This document shows, piece after piece, positions 17,381 through 25,866 of a DNA stretch of 64,000 nucleotides (position 1 is its first letter; every line of letters begins with the position of its first letter). Source of the DNA: Saprospirales bacterium. GTDB lineage: Bacteria; Bacteroidota; Bacteroidia; Chitinophagales; Saprospiraceae. A model generated the notes under the pieces. That model was not told where the DNA came from. It made no database searches and was given only the letters and a program-made list of their open reading frames with translations. The stretch lies in assembly GCA_016719895.1 (NCBI GenBank), contig JADJYG010000018.1, positions 62,001-126,000 of the forward strand. The letters are read 5' to 3'. Position numbers and translations under genes: made by a program.

Positions 17381-18688
17381 GTGCAGGTTTTTAAATTTGG
17401 GGGCGCCAGCTTAAAAGACCCCGCTGGCATACGGAATGTAGCATCCATTTTGGAGCGTTTTAAGCAGGAATCACTGGTCATCGTAGTTTCCGCCATGGGC
17501 AAAACGACCAATGCCCTGGAGGAGGTGGTGGCAGAGCACATGAAACAATCGGGTAAGGCAATGACGTTGTTCAATGCCGTGAAAGAGCGGCACTACGCGA
17601 TCATGCGCGAATTATTTGACCCGGGAGACGAGGCCTTTAACTTGGTAAACGACACCTTTGTGGAGGCGGAATGGGTTTTGGAAGAAATGCCCGGCAATAA
17701 CTATGACTATGTTTATGACCAGCTTGTGTGTGCCGGCGAGTTGGTTTCTTCCAAAATCGTTGCGGCGTATTTGAATAATTCCGGGTTGCCTACCCAATGG
17801 CTGGACGCCCGCGATGTGGTGATTACCGACGAAACGTACCGGGAAGGCTGGGTAATTTGGGAAAAGACCAGGGCGAATGCACAAAAACTCGTACAGCCCA
17901 TGTTGGATAAAGGCGGATTCGTCCTTACGCAGGGTTTTATTGGTTCGACGTCGGAGAATGCCACCACCACGCTGGGTCGCGAAGGCTCCGATTACTCCGC
18001 GGCTATTTTTTCTTTTTGCCTCGACGCCGGCAGCATGTCGATCTGGAAAGACGTCCCCGGGGTTTTGAACGCCGACCCGCGCTTGTTCGAACATACCGTT
18101 AAACTCGACCGGCTTTCCTATCGCGAAGCCATTGAAATGACCTACTACGGCGCGCAGGTGATTCACCCGAAAACGATCAAGCCCCTCCAAAACAAGAGCA
18201 TACCGTTGTTTGTCAAGTCATTTTTAGACCCCGAAGCGCCGGGTACAGAAATCAGCAGCGATACGGAAGACACCTATCCTCCGATTATCGTAGTGGAAAA
18301 AAACCAGTCACTCCTGCACATCATCACCAATGATTACTCCTTTGTGGCCGAACAACACATGGCCCGGTTGTTTGCCGAACTGGCGGCCTTGCGGATTTTC
18401 GTCAATATGATGCAAAACACGGCGATCAGTTTCTCCATTTGCGTGCCCAACGTGCCCGAGCGCCTGGAAGCCTTCATCAATGGCATCTCCGATGAATTCC
18501 GCGTAAAACGGGAAGATGGCCTGGAATTGCTCACCATCCGGCATTACAATGAAGACACGATCGCCAATTTGAAAAAAGGCAAGATCGTATTGTTCGAAGA
18601 ACGTATCCGGAACACCCTCCAGATGGTGGTAAAAAATGTGCCTGCGGTGGAGCGCCGCGCCGTGGAGCTGGAGCGTGCCAAAGGGTAA
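17381..18688 (+). CDS. lysC: Aspartate kinase
   Basis: The 435-residue monofunctional aspartokinase catalyses the first step from aspartate to lysine, threonine and methionine. The N-terminal kinase signature is FKFGGASLKD; VVSAMGKTTN, GREGSDYSAAIF and HPKTIKPLQNK are further conserved blocks. The C-terminal ~120 residues look like ACT-type regulatory segments (LLHIITNDYSF, INGISDEF). The GTG at 17381 gives the family N-terminus MQVFKFGGAS; a longer frame from 17303 would begin before the promoter. No homoserine dehydrogenase part is fused. The gene is followed within 13 bases by the interspersed repeat. Confidence 0.92.
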   Translation: MQVFKFGGASLKDPAGIRNVASILERFKQESLVIVVSAMGKTTNALEEVVAEHMKQSGKAMTLFNAVKERHYAIMRELFDPGDEAFNLVNDTFVEAEWVLEEMPGNNYDYVYDQLVCAGELVSSKIVAAYLNNSGLPTQWLDARDVVITDETYREGWVIWEKTRANAQKLVQPMLDKGGFVLTQGFIGSTSENATTTLGREGSDYSAAIFSFCLDAGSMSIWKDVPGVLNADPRLFEHTVKLDRLSYREAIEMTYYGAQVIHPKTIKPLQNKSIPLFVKSFLDPEAPGTEISSDTEDTYPPIIVVEKNQSLLHIITNDYSFVAEQHMARLFAELAALRIFVNMMQNTAISFSICVPNVPERLEAFINGISDEFRVKREDGLELLTIRHYNEDTIANLKKGKIVLFEERIRNTLQMVVKNVPAVERRAVELERAKG

Positions 18689-18700
18689 ATCGCGCGTTAT

Positions 18701-18863
18701 TAAGCATGTTGGGGATTTTCCCGCCGGGCCCAAAACGGTTCTTTTTCCGCCATTTTCCACCTTTTTTCAGTCACAGAGTCCCTACTATGCTCCTTCAAAA
18801 ACGCGAAAACTGGCGAAAAAAGCCCTCTTTTTGGGCTCCGGCAGAAAATCCCCAACATGCTAA
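18701..18863. repeat. Interspersed ~162-bp element with terminal inverted repeats, copy 1
   Basis: Bounded by TAAGCATG (left) and CATGCTAA (right). The terminal inverted repeats of about 24 bases (AGCATGTTGGGGATTTTC plus CCGCCGG / TGCCGG) differ by one substitution and one indel. The interior is ~92% identical to copy 2 at 47448-47609. There is no transposase. It lies between lysC and the outer-membrane receptor gene. It looks like a MITE or a REP-type mobile repeat; target-site duplications are not evident. Confidence 0.8.
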
Positions 18864-19040
18864 GACTGATTTGCGTTGAGAATTTCCTGCCGTACCTGTG
18901 CGGGAAAGTAATTCCAGTCGATTTTCTGCAACCATGTCGGCATTTCAGTTGTTTTTCGCAGGCTTTTAACCCGCCCCGCTGCCTGGTGCGCCTGTGCCGG
19001 GCAAGCGGTTTTTTCATGTTTTACCAAATCATTGCTCCTG

Positions 19041-21662
19041 ATGCGACTGTTCGCTAAATCAATCTGCCTCCTGTTGGCGGCCCTTTTCGTATTGCACACC
19101 CCCACCCTTTTGAACGCGCAGATCCCGCAAGGAAACCGCGGCAACGGGCAGATGAACCCCGCACAAATGAACATCGGCCGGTTTTATGGCAAAGTGGTGG
19201 ATGAAGCGACGGGGAAAGGACTCGGCTACGCCTCCGTACAACTGACGACCATGCGTTTCGACACGGTCAGCCGCTCCATGCAGGAGAAGGTCGTTGCCGG
19301 CCAGCTGACGGAAGAAAACGGTGATTTTAGCCTGGAAAACTTGCCGCTGATGGGGCAATACGTCTTGAAAATCAGCTACATGGGCTATGCCGCCTCGGAG
19401 CAGAAAGTGGCCTTCGGCGCCGGTGGAGGCCGCAGTAACGGAGCGACCGGGGGGTTCAATTTAAACAATGTAGACAAAGACCTTGGCAATATCTCCCTCG
19501 CCGCTTCCTCCCGGGTTTTAAAGGAAGTGACGGTTACCAGCGAGGGTTCCACCGTCAGCCTTGCGCTGGATAAAAAAGTGTATAAAGTGGATAAAGACGG
19601 CGTGGCGGCCGGCGGCAATGCCGAAGACGCCTTGAAAAACGTGCCTTCCGTAACCGTCGATATCGACGGGAATGTGACCCTGCGCAATGCCGCACCCCAA
19701 ATTTTTGTCGATGGCAGGCCCACCACGCTCTCGCTCGATCAAATCCCCGCCGATGTGATCGATAATATTGAAATCATAACCAACCCGTCAGCCAAATACG
19801 ACGCCTCCGGCGGCACCGCCGGTATTGTCAATATCGTGTTGAAAAAAGAACGCCGGATCGGCTACAATGGCAGCCTGCGGGCCGGCATCGACATGCGCGG
19901 CAAACTTAACTTCGGCGGCGATATCAATGCGCGGCAAGGCAAAATCAACGCCTTCCTCAGCGCCGGCATAAATGACCGCCGAACCCTGGGGACCGGCGAA
20001 ACGGACCGCTACAACCTGTTTGGCGCACCGCTGACCAACGTCTTTCAATCCAGCCAAACCAGAAATGACCGTATATTTCAATTCCTGCGCGGCGGCGTGG
20101 ATTGGTTCATTAATAACCGCAATACCCTCACGTTCACGGGCAACTACCACGGCGGCCGGTTCAACTCGCTGGACGAACTGGATATCCGGACGGATACCCT
20201 TACAAGCGCCGGCGTATCAAGCAGCCTCGCCCTGCGCACGTCGGAAAGCGCGCGGCAGTTCAGAAATGCCGGCAGCCAATTGCTATACAAGCACATTTAT
20301 CCGAAAGACGGCATGGAATGGACGGCTGATCTGAACCTGAACCGGAGCCGGTGGGATAATTCGGGGGACTTTCAAACGGAATACCAGGCAACAGGCCTGA
20401 TCACCCGGCAACGCCAAAACGGCGAAGGCGCCAACGATCAGATCACTTTCCAAACAGACTTTGTCAACCCGCTTACTGCAAGCATGAAGGTTGAACTTGG
20501 CGCCCGCGCAGCCATCCGGCTGTTCTCCAGCGACAATGCCAGTTACCAGTATGATGTGCCCACGGAAACGTACATTCGGGCGCCTTCCTTTGCCGACCAG
20601 TATGAATTCGACGACCAGGTGTATGCCGCCTATAGCACGTTCAGCCATTCGTTCAAAAAATGGGGATACCAGGCCGGCTTGCGGGCGGAAAGTTCCTATT
20701 ATACCGGTACGCTGATCGATGTAGACAGCACTTTTTCGAATCAATACCCCCTGAGCCTCTTTCCCAGCCTCTTTTTAACCTATAAGTTGAACGAAGAAGA
20801 CAACCTGCAGGCCAGTTACAGCCGGCGAATCAACCGCCCCAACTTCTTTCAACTCAATCCCTTTCCCGATTTCTCCGACTCCCTGCTGCTTTCCCGCGGC
20901 AATCCCGGCCTTATCCCGGAGTTCACCAGCTCGTATGAATTGTCGTACCAAAACATTTTCAACCGCGCGCATAATGTGCTGGCGACGATCTATTACAAAC
21001 GCGCCGTCAACCTCATCACCAGCTACCAATTTACAGAATACAACGCGCTTTTGGGACGCGACGTGATCGTGTCGACTTATGTGAATTCCAATTCGAGCAC
21101 CGCATACGGGCTGGAAGTCACGTTTAAAAATAAGTTCTGGGACAAGCTGGAGTTGACCAGCAACCTGAATTTTTATAACTCCGAAGTGAACGCCAGCAAC
21201 CTGGAGAGCAATTTGTCCCGCGAGCAATTTACCTGGTTTATAAAAAAAAACCTGAATCTTAAACTTCCCGCCAACTTAAGCTTCCAGGCTTCCGGCAGTT
21301 ACCAGAGCCGGACGGCGTTTGCCCTGGGCGGCGGATCCCGCTGGGGTGGCTGGGGAGGCGGGCCGAGCTCGAGCGCTCAGGGGTATAGCATCCCGGTATG
21401 GGTCGTGGACCTGTCGCTGCGCAAAGACCTGTGGAACCGCACCGGTTCCATTACGCTGAGCGTTCAGGATATATTCCGGAGCCGCCGGAACGGTTCCTAT
21501 TCGGAATCCGATTTTTTTACGCAGGATTCCTGGCGCCGGCGCGACCCCCAACTGGTGCGCCTGAATTTTTCCTGGCGTTTCGGAAAATTCGACGTGTCGT
21601 TGTTCAAACGCAAGAACCTCAAAATGGGCGGAGAAGATAGCGGTATGGAAGGCGGCTTTTAG
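19041..21662 (+). CDS. Outer-membrane TonB-dependent receptor-like protein (beta-barrel family 3)
   Basis: The 873-residue protein has a signal peptide ending TLLNAQ, a carboxypeptidase-regulatory-like domain (about residues 45-130: GKVVDEATGKGLGYASVQL...LKISYMGYA), a plug-like domain (about 180-270: EDALKNVPSVTVDIDGNVTL, QIPADVIDNIEIITNPSAKY) and a large beta-barrel to the C-terminus. There is no SusD partner beside it, and the barrel resembles the outer-membrane beta-barrel family often found alone. The substrate is unknown. The ATG at 19041 is chosen over TTG at 19032 because the n-region MRLFAK begins there. The Gly/Met-rich end (MGGEDSGMEGGF) is unusual for a barrel, which normally ends in an aromatic; here the last residue is Phe. 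Confidence 0.87.
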   Translation: MRLFAKSICLLLAALFVLHTPTLLNAQIPQGNRGNGQMNPAQMNIGRFYGKVVDEATGKGLGYASVQLTTMRFDTVSRSMQEKVVAGQLTEENGDFSLENLPLMGQYVLKISYMGYAASEQKVAFGAGGGRSNGATGGFNLNNVDKDLGNISLAASSRVLKEVTVTSEGSTVSLALDKKVYKVDKDGVAAGGNAEDALKNVPSVTVDIDGNVTLRNAAPQIFVDGRPTTLSLDQIPADVIDNIEIITNPSAKYDASGGTAGIVNIVLKKERRIGYNGSLRAGIDMRGKLNFGGDINARQGKINAFLSAGINDRRTLGTGETDRYNLFGAPLTNVFQSSQTRNDRIFQFLRGGVDWFINNRNTLTFTGNYHGGRFNSLDELDIRTDTLTSAGVSSSLALRTSESARQFRNAGSQLLYKHIYPKDGMEWTADLNLNRSRWDNSGDFQTEYQATGLITRQRQNGEGANDQITFQTDFVNPLTASMKVELGARAAIRLFSSDNASYQYDVPTETYIRAPSFADQYEFDDQVYAAYSTFSHSFKKWGYQAGLRAESSYYTGTLIDVDSTFSNQYPLSLFPSLFLTYKLNEEDNLQASYSRRINRPNFFQLNPFPDFSDSLLLSRGNPGLIPEFTSSYELSYQNIFNRAHNVLATIYYKRAVNLITSYQFTEYNALLGRDVIVSTYVNSNSSTAYGLEVTFKNKFWDKLELTSNLNFYNSEVNASNLESNLSREQFTWFIKKNLNLKLPANLSFQASGSYQSRTAFALGGGSRWGGWGGGPSSSAQGYSIPVWVVDLSLRKDLWNRTGSITLSVQDIFRSRRNGSYSESDFFTQDSWRRRDPQLVRLNFSWRFGKFDVSLFKRKNLKMGGEDSGMEGGF

Positions 21663-21704
21663 AAACGGCGCTGAACGGCAGAAGAAAATTGACCGGTTTC
21701 TAAG

Positions 21705-21712
21705 TACCTTTG
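21705..21712 (+). promoter_or_regulatory. -7 box TACCTTTG ahead of mtgA
   Basis: Perfect TAnnTTTG 20 bases before the GTG start at 21733, probably driving mtgA and the TPR membrane gene behind it. Confidence 0.5.
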
Positions 21713-21732
21713 CCGGTAAAATCCTTTGTCCG

Positions 21733-22521
21733 GTGAATTTTATAAAAACACGGCTGCGGCGCTGGTACCGCTCGATTCCGCGAACGGAATCCGGCGCACT
21801 GCGTTGGGGCCTTTATTTCCGGCGGCTGGTAATCCGGCTGGTCCTCTGGTTTTTTGGTCTTACCATTGGCTTTACGATTTTATACCGCTTTCTTCCGGTG
21901 CCGCTGACGCCGCTCATGGTTGTCCGTTCGATAGAACAATCCGGCAATCCGGAGCGCAAGGTCCGTTGTGATAAGGACTGGGTACCGTTCAGCCAACTCT
22001 CCCCCAAATTGCAGCTGGCGGTAGTGTGCGCGGAAGACCAGGAGTTCCTGGAACACGAAGGCTTTGACTTTTCGGCTATCGAAAAAGCCTATAAATACAA
22101 CAAAACCCACCGGCGCAAACGCGGGGCCAGCACCATCAGCCAGCAAACGGCAAAAAATGTATTCCTGTGGCCGTCGCGCTCCTGGATCCGCAAAGGCCTT
22201 GAAGTATACTTTACCTTTCTGATCGAGGTGCTGTGGAGCAAGGAGCGTATTATGACGGTTTACCTCAATGTTATTGAATTTGGCGACGGTATCTATGGCG
22301 CAGAAGCGGCATCGCGCCATTTTTTTAAAAAAAGTGCAAAAGACCTGAGTACACAGGAGGCTGCGCTGATGGCCTCCGTACTGCCCAATCCGCTCAAACG
22401 CTCGGTGGCAAAACCCAATAACCTTGTCCGGCAACGGCAGCGCTGGATCATCAGCCAAATGCGCATGTGGGGTGGAAAGATCGATTTCGAAGACCCCAAT
22501 ACGCCGCAGAAACCCGGATAA
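21733..22521 (+). CDS. mtgA: Monofunctional peptidoglycan glycosyltransferase
   Basis: The 262-residue GT51 protein polymerises lipid II into glycan strands at the periplasmic face of the inner membrane. It has one N-terminal membrane helix (LVLWFFGLTIGFTILY) and the GT51 motifs AVVCAEDQEFLEHEGF (catalytic Glu), RRKRGASTISQQTAKN, IMTVYLNVIEFGDGIYG and AALMASVLPNP. No transpeptidase domain is present. The start is GTG at 21733; no upstream ATG fits. The TPR membrane gene follows after 12 bases, suggesting co-transcription. Confidence 0.92.
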   Translation: MNFIKTRLRRWYRSIPRTESGALRWGLYFRRLVIRLVLWFFGLTIGFTILYRFLPVPLTPLMVVRSIEQSGNPERKVRCDKDWVPFSQLSPKLQLAVVCAEDQEFLEHEGFDFSAIEKAYKYNKTHRRKRGASTISQQTAKNVFLWPSRSWIRKGLEVYFTFLIEVLWSKERIMTVYLNVIEFGDGIYGAEAASRHFFKKSAKDLSTQEAALMASVLPNPLKRSVAKPNNLVRQRQRWIISQMRMWGGKIDFEDPNTPQKPG

Positions 22522-22533
22522 GCCCGCTGAAAA

Positions 22534-24522
22534 ATGGCAAAACACAAGCATATACCCAAACGGGAGCCGGCCCAGCCGCTTCCAGCGCCAGGTCAACCCG
22601 CATCTCCCTTGCCCTGGTGGGAGCGACCGTACCTGGCGGCAGCTATTTTGGCAGGCCTGGTATTCCTGGTGTATGCCGCATCCGTCGGCAATGGATTTGT
22701 TTTTTTCGACGATGACAAGGCCATTCTCTACAACCAGACCCTTAAACAGCCGTCCCTGCAAAAATTTTTCAGTGGGCAGAACCTGGGCATGTACGCCCCT
22801 TTATCCTGGATCGGGTATTGGTTGGGGAGCCTGATTTCCGGCACAGAAGCCTGGGGATATCATTTGTTGAGCATGCTGCTGCACGGAGCCAACACGGTAT
22901 TGGCCTATTTTTTCCTGCGGCATTTGCTCGGCCGGCACTGGCCCGCGTTTTTCGCCGCAGCCTTGTTTGCCGTACATCCGGTGCAGGTCGAAGCCGTATC
23001 CTGGGCTGCCGCCCTGAGTACCGTCCTCTTTTCCTGCTTTTATCTGTTGAGCCTGCTGGCGTACCTGGCCTGGAAGCGCCGCCCTGCCCCAGGCTACTTC
23101 GGGTTGGCGCTCGCCGCCTTTTTGTGCGCCGGCCTGTCCAAGTCTGCCGCGGTTACCCTGCCCCTGGCGCTGATTGCCATCGATGTATACCAGTCCAGGC
23201 GCTGGGACTGGGCGGCGTTGTTGAACAAGGTTCCATTTTTTGCCTTCAGCCTTTTTTTGGGGGCTTACACGCTTGTTACCCGCGCCCAGGAAGGCCATGA
23301 TATCGAAGCGGCATCCCGGGTCTTTACGGCAGCCGACCGGTTCTGGATGGTTGGTCAAACCCTTTTGTTTTATCCGGTCAAATTGCTGGCGCCGGTCGGA
23401 TTTTCGGTATCCTACCCTTTTGTTAAAACCGGCGGTGTGTGGCCCTGGACCTATTACGCTGCACCGGCAATGCTCCTGGCGCTCGCCCTGCTTCTTTGGA
23501 AAAAAGCGCGCGGACAATTCGATATTTTGTTTGCTGTGGCCCTGTATGTGATACCGCTGGCGGTTATGCTGCCGTTTCGGACGGTTGGCAGTTTCGAACT
23601 GCGTTCGGACCGCTATGTCTACCTTTCGTCGCTGGGTTTGTTTCTGCTGGCCGCTTTGTTCCTGGAACGCCAGCGGCCGGTGTTGCGCAATAGCCTGCTG
23701 GCCGGCGCCGTGGCGCTTGCCGGTTTTTTAGCGTACCGCCAAACTGCGGTCTGGAAAGATGGTATCGCGCTGTTCACTAATTGCGTAAAAAAAACGCCAC
23801 AGGCCGCCTTGTGCCAGTGCAACCTGGCGTACAGCGAATTATTGGCTCTGAAATTTGAAAACGCCGTTTATCACTACACAGAGGCGCTCCGCTACGACCC
23901 GGCCACCGTTGAAGCCTACAACGGCCGCGGACAAGCGTATTTCCGGATGAAAAAAATTCCGGAAGCCCTGGATGACTTCACCCGGGCTATTCAGGCCGGC
24001 CTGGTCACGCCCAAACTTTTTTTAAACCGGGGCAAATGCCTGGTTATGCTCGGCCGGCCGGAGGAAGCCCTGCCCGACCTGGGCAGAAGCCTCGAACTGG
24101 AGCCCCGATCGCCGGAGGCCTACTTTTTCCGGGCAGCCGCATACGAAAAAACCGGAAACCCCGGCGGCGCCCTCGAGGATTATTCCAAAGCCATCGAACA
24201 AAATCCGGACTACCTGGAAGCGCTGGTCAACCGCGCCCTGATCCGGATGAACGCCCGGCAGTTGGAGGCTGCCATCGATGATTACAGCCAGGCGATCCGG
24301 ATCAACCCCAATCTGGAGATGCTGTTCAACAACCGGGGGTACGCGCACCTGAAAAACGGGCAACCCGGAAAAGCGCTGGATGACGTGAACAAGGCTATCG
24401 GCTTGAATGCCCGTTATGCCCGGGCGTACCAAACCCGTGCGGTCATCTGCCAGCAGACCGGTCAGATGGCCCAAGCACAGGCCGATATGCAAATGGCGCA
24501 ACAATTGCAGCAGGGCCAGTAG
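22534..24522 (+). CDS. TMTC-like polytopic membrane protein with C-terminal TPR repeats
   Basis: The 662-residue protein has about ten membrane helices in the first ~410 residues and at least six TPR units in the last ~240 (e.g. AVYHYTEALRYDPATVEAYN, ALEDYSKAIEQNPDYLEALV). The early loop GNGFVFFDDDKAI carries the acidic pair typical of GT-C glycosyltransferase folds, and the overall design resembles TMTC-type O-mannosyltransferases. Such proteins transfer a sugar from a lipid carrier to proteins outside the inner membrane; this is inferred from layout. It shares a transcript with mtgA, which also uses a lipid-linked sugar. Confidence 0.75.
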   Translation: MAKHKHIPKREPAQPLPAPGQPASPLPWWERPYLAAAILAGLVFLVYAASVGNGFVFFDDDKAILYNQTLKQPSLQKFFSGQNLGMYAPLSWIGYWLGSLISGTEAWGYHLLSMLLHGANTVLAYFFLRHLLGRHWPAFFAAALFAVHPVQVEAVSWAAALSTVLFSCFYLLSLLAYLAWKRRPAPGYFGLALAAFLCAGLSKSAAVTLPLALIAIDVYQSRRWDWAALLNKVPFFAFSLFLGAYTLVTRAQEGHDIEAASRVFTAADRFWMVGQTLLFYPVKLLAPVGFSVSYPFVKTGGVWPWTYYAAPAMLLALALLLWKKARGQFDILFAVALYVIPLAVMLPFRTVGSFELRSDRYVYLSSLGLFLLAALFLERQRPVLRNSLLAGAVALAGFLAYRQTAVWKDGIALFTNCVKKTPQAALCQCNLAYSELLALKFENAVYHYTEALRYDPATVEAYNGRGQAYFRMKKIPEALDDFTRAIQAGLVTPKLFLNRGKCLVMLGRPEEALPDLGRSLELEPRSPEAYFFRAAAYEKTGNPGGALEDYSKAIEQNPDYLEALVNRALIRMNARQLEAAIDDYSQAIRINPNLEMLFNNRGYAHLKNGQPGKALDDVNKAIGLNARYARAYQTRAVICQQTGQMAQAQADMQMAQQLQQGQ

Positions 24523-24570
24523 CGCTAACCAAGAGATTGTTAATTCCTGAAGAAATGTAGCCGGCAAAAC

Positions 24571-24578
24571 TATTTTTG
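24571..24578 (+). promoter_or_regulatory. -7 box TATTTTTG ahead of the amidohydrolase-like gene
   Basis: Perfect TAnnTTTG, 37 bases before the ATG at 24616. Confidence 0.5.
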
Positions 24579-24615
24579 CCCCCGTTTTCATTTTCCCATT
24601 TCATTTTCAATACCC

Positions 24616-25860
24616 ATGACAAAAACGATACTTTCCTGCTGGTGTTTAATCCTGTGCATTTCCAGCCTTCGGGCGCAAAACGAAACGCTCACCTATGAAT
24701 TTCGCCACGGTAATTGGTTTGACGGCAAAGGTTTTGCGCCGGCAACCTGGTATACCGCCGGCGGCAAACTGACCAATAAACAACCGGCCAAAGTAGACTC
24801 GGTGATCGATCTGGCCGGCCGCTGGGTAGTACCGCCCCTGGCAGATGCCTTTTGCAGCAGCGTTTCGGAGGCAAGCGCTATCGAGCAACAACTCAAGTCC
24901 TATATCGACGAGGGAATTTTTTATTTGCAAATCCTGGGCAATACGCAGGAAGGGCGAAAAAAAACGGAACCGCTGGCGTGCCGGCAAAATACGCCCGACG
25001 CGGTCTTTTCCAATGGTAGCTTTACCTGCACCCTCGGCTATCCGTTTTTGCTATACGAAGGTCCGGCGCAAGGTATTCGCAACCCCGGCATGATGGCACA
25101 GAACTACGCCCAAATCCGCGAAGAACGGAAAATGCTGGGCGATGGGTATTGGTTTGTCGACGGCAAAACCGCACTCGACGCTATTTGGAAAAAAGTCGCA
25201 GCGCAGCGCCCCGACGTCATTTCGATCTATTTGCTGGATGCAGAAAACAGCGGGGGCAAAGAGACCAAAGGCCTCAGCCCCGACGTTGCCAAAGCGGTCA
25301 TCAAAAAAGCGCACCGTTCCGGTTTGCGGGTGTTTGCCCATGTGGAGACGGCAGCCGACCTGCGACTGGGCATAAAACTCGGTGTGGATGGGTTCGCCAA
25401 CCTGCCTGGCTACAACTGGGATGGCGTGGGTGACGCCAAACGGTACGAATTGACGGAGGACGACCTGCGCAAACTGGCCAAAAAGAAAACGCCGGTCATT
25501 CCGTTGTTTTCGCATGCTATGACGCAAACGCCCCGGCCCGGCGCCCAGCAGGAACAGGCCAAGCTATTCCGCCGGCTGCTCCAAAATGGCGTGAACGTCG
25601 TGATCGGTTCGGATGACCCGCAACGAACGATACGCGCAGAGGTGAATTACTGGTTTCAGTTTGCCGACCTCGATTATGCCCAGGCGCTGCAAATCCTTTG
25701 TGTCAATACGCCGCAGGCGATTTTTCCCAAGCGGAAGATCGGCCGTTTTGAAGAAGGCTACGAAGCAAATTTCCTCGTCCTCAGCGATAACCCGCTGCAG
25801 AACCTGCTGAAATTGAGAGCGATCGCCTACCGGGTTAAAGGCGGCGTTTTTATAAAATAA
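24616..25860 (+). CDS. Secreted amidohydrolase-superfamily protein with missing metal ligands
   Basis: The 414-residue protein has a signal peptide ending SSLRAQ. The overall order is that of imidazolonepropionase-like amidohydrolases: a small beta domain, strand VIDLAGRWVVPPLADAF, barrel, GSDDPQ and a closing ANFLVLSDNPL segment. However, the expected HxH after the VVPP strand reads FCS, and the later His in the GVD-x-x-x-H-PGY block is Asn (GFANLPGY). Only the His in RVFAHVETA and the Asp in GSDD remain. The protein may therefore be catalytically dead or use a different metal scheme. Its stop is 6 bases from that of the convergent cystathionine synthase gene. Confidence 0.75.
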   Translation: MTKTILSCWCLILCISSLRAQNETLTYEFRHGNWFDGKGFAPATWYTAGGKLTNKQPAKVDSVIDLAGRWVVPPLADAFCSSVSEASAIEQQLKSYIDEGIFYLQILGNTQEGRKKTEPLACRQNTPDAVFSNGSFTCTLGYPFLLYEGPAQGIRNPGMMAQNYAQIREERKMLGDGYWFVDGKTALDAIWKKVAAQRPDVISIYLLDAENSGGKETKGLSPDVAKAVIKKAHRSGLRVFAHVETAADLRLGIKLGVDGFANLPGYNWDGVGDAKRYELTEDDLRKLAKKKTPVIPLFSHAMTQTPRPGAQQEQAKLFRRLLQNGVNVVIGSDDPQRTIRAEVNYWFQFADLDYAQALQILCVNTPQAIFPKRKIGRFEEGYEANFLVLSDNPLQNLLKLRAIAYRVKGGVFIK

Positions 25861-25866
25861 CCCAGC

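Noticed and set aside
18707..18858. A short peptide (MLGIFCRS...KRGLF...) encoded on the minus strand of the interspersed element
   Set aside because: Comparing the two copies, I count about six amino-acid-changing and only two silent differences, plus a frameshifting indel in copy 1. That is not the pattern of a conserved peptide.
18860..18943. A 27-residue minus-strand frame (MPTWLQKIDWNYFPAQVRQE...) ending at the element
   Set aside because: The composition is protein-like and the frame can extend further upstream, but there is no lipobox, promoter box or recognisable family. It may be a gene remnant; evidence is too thin for a feature.
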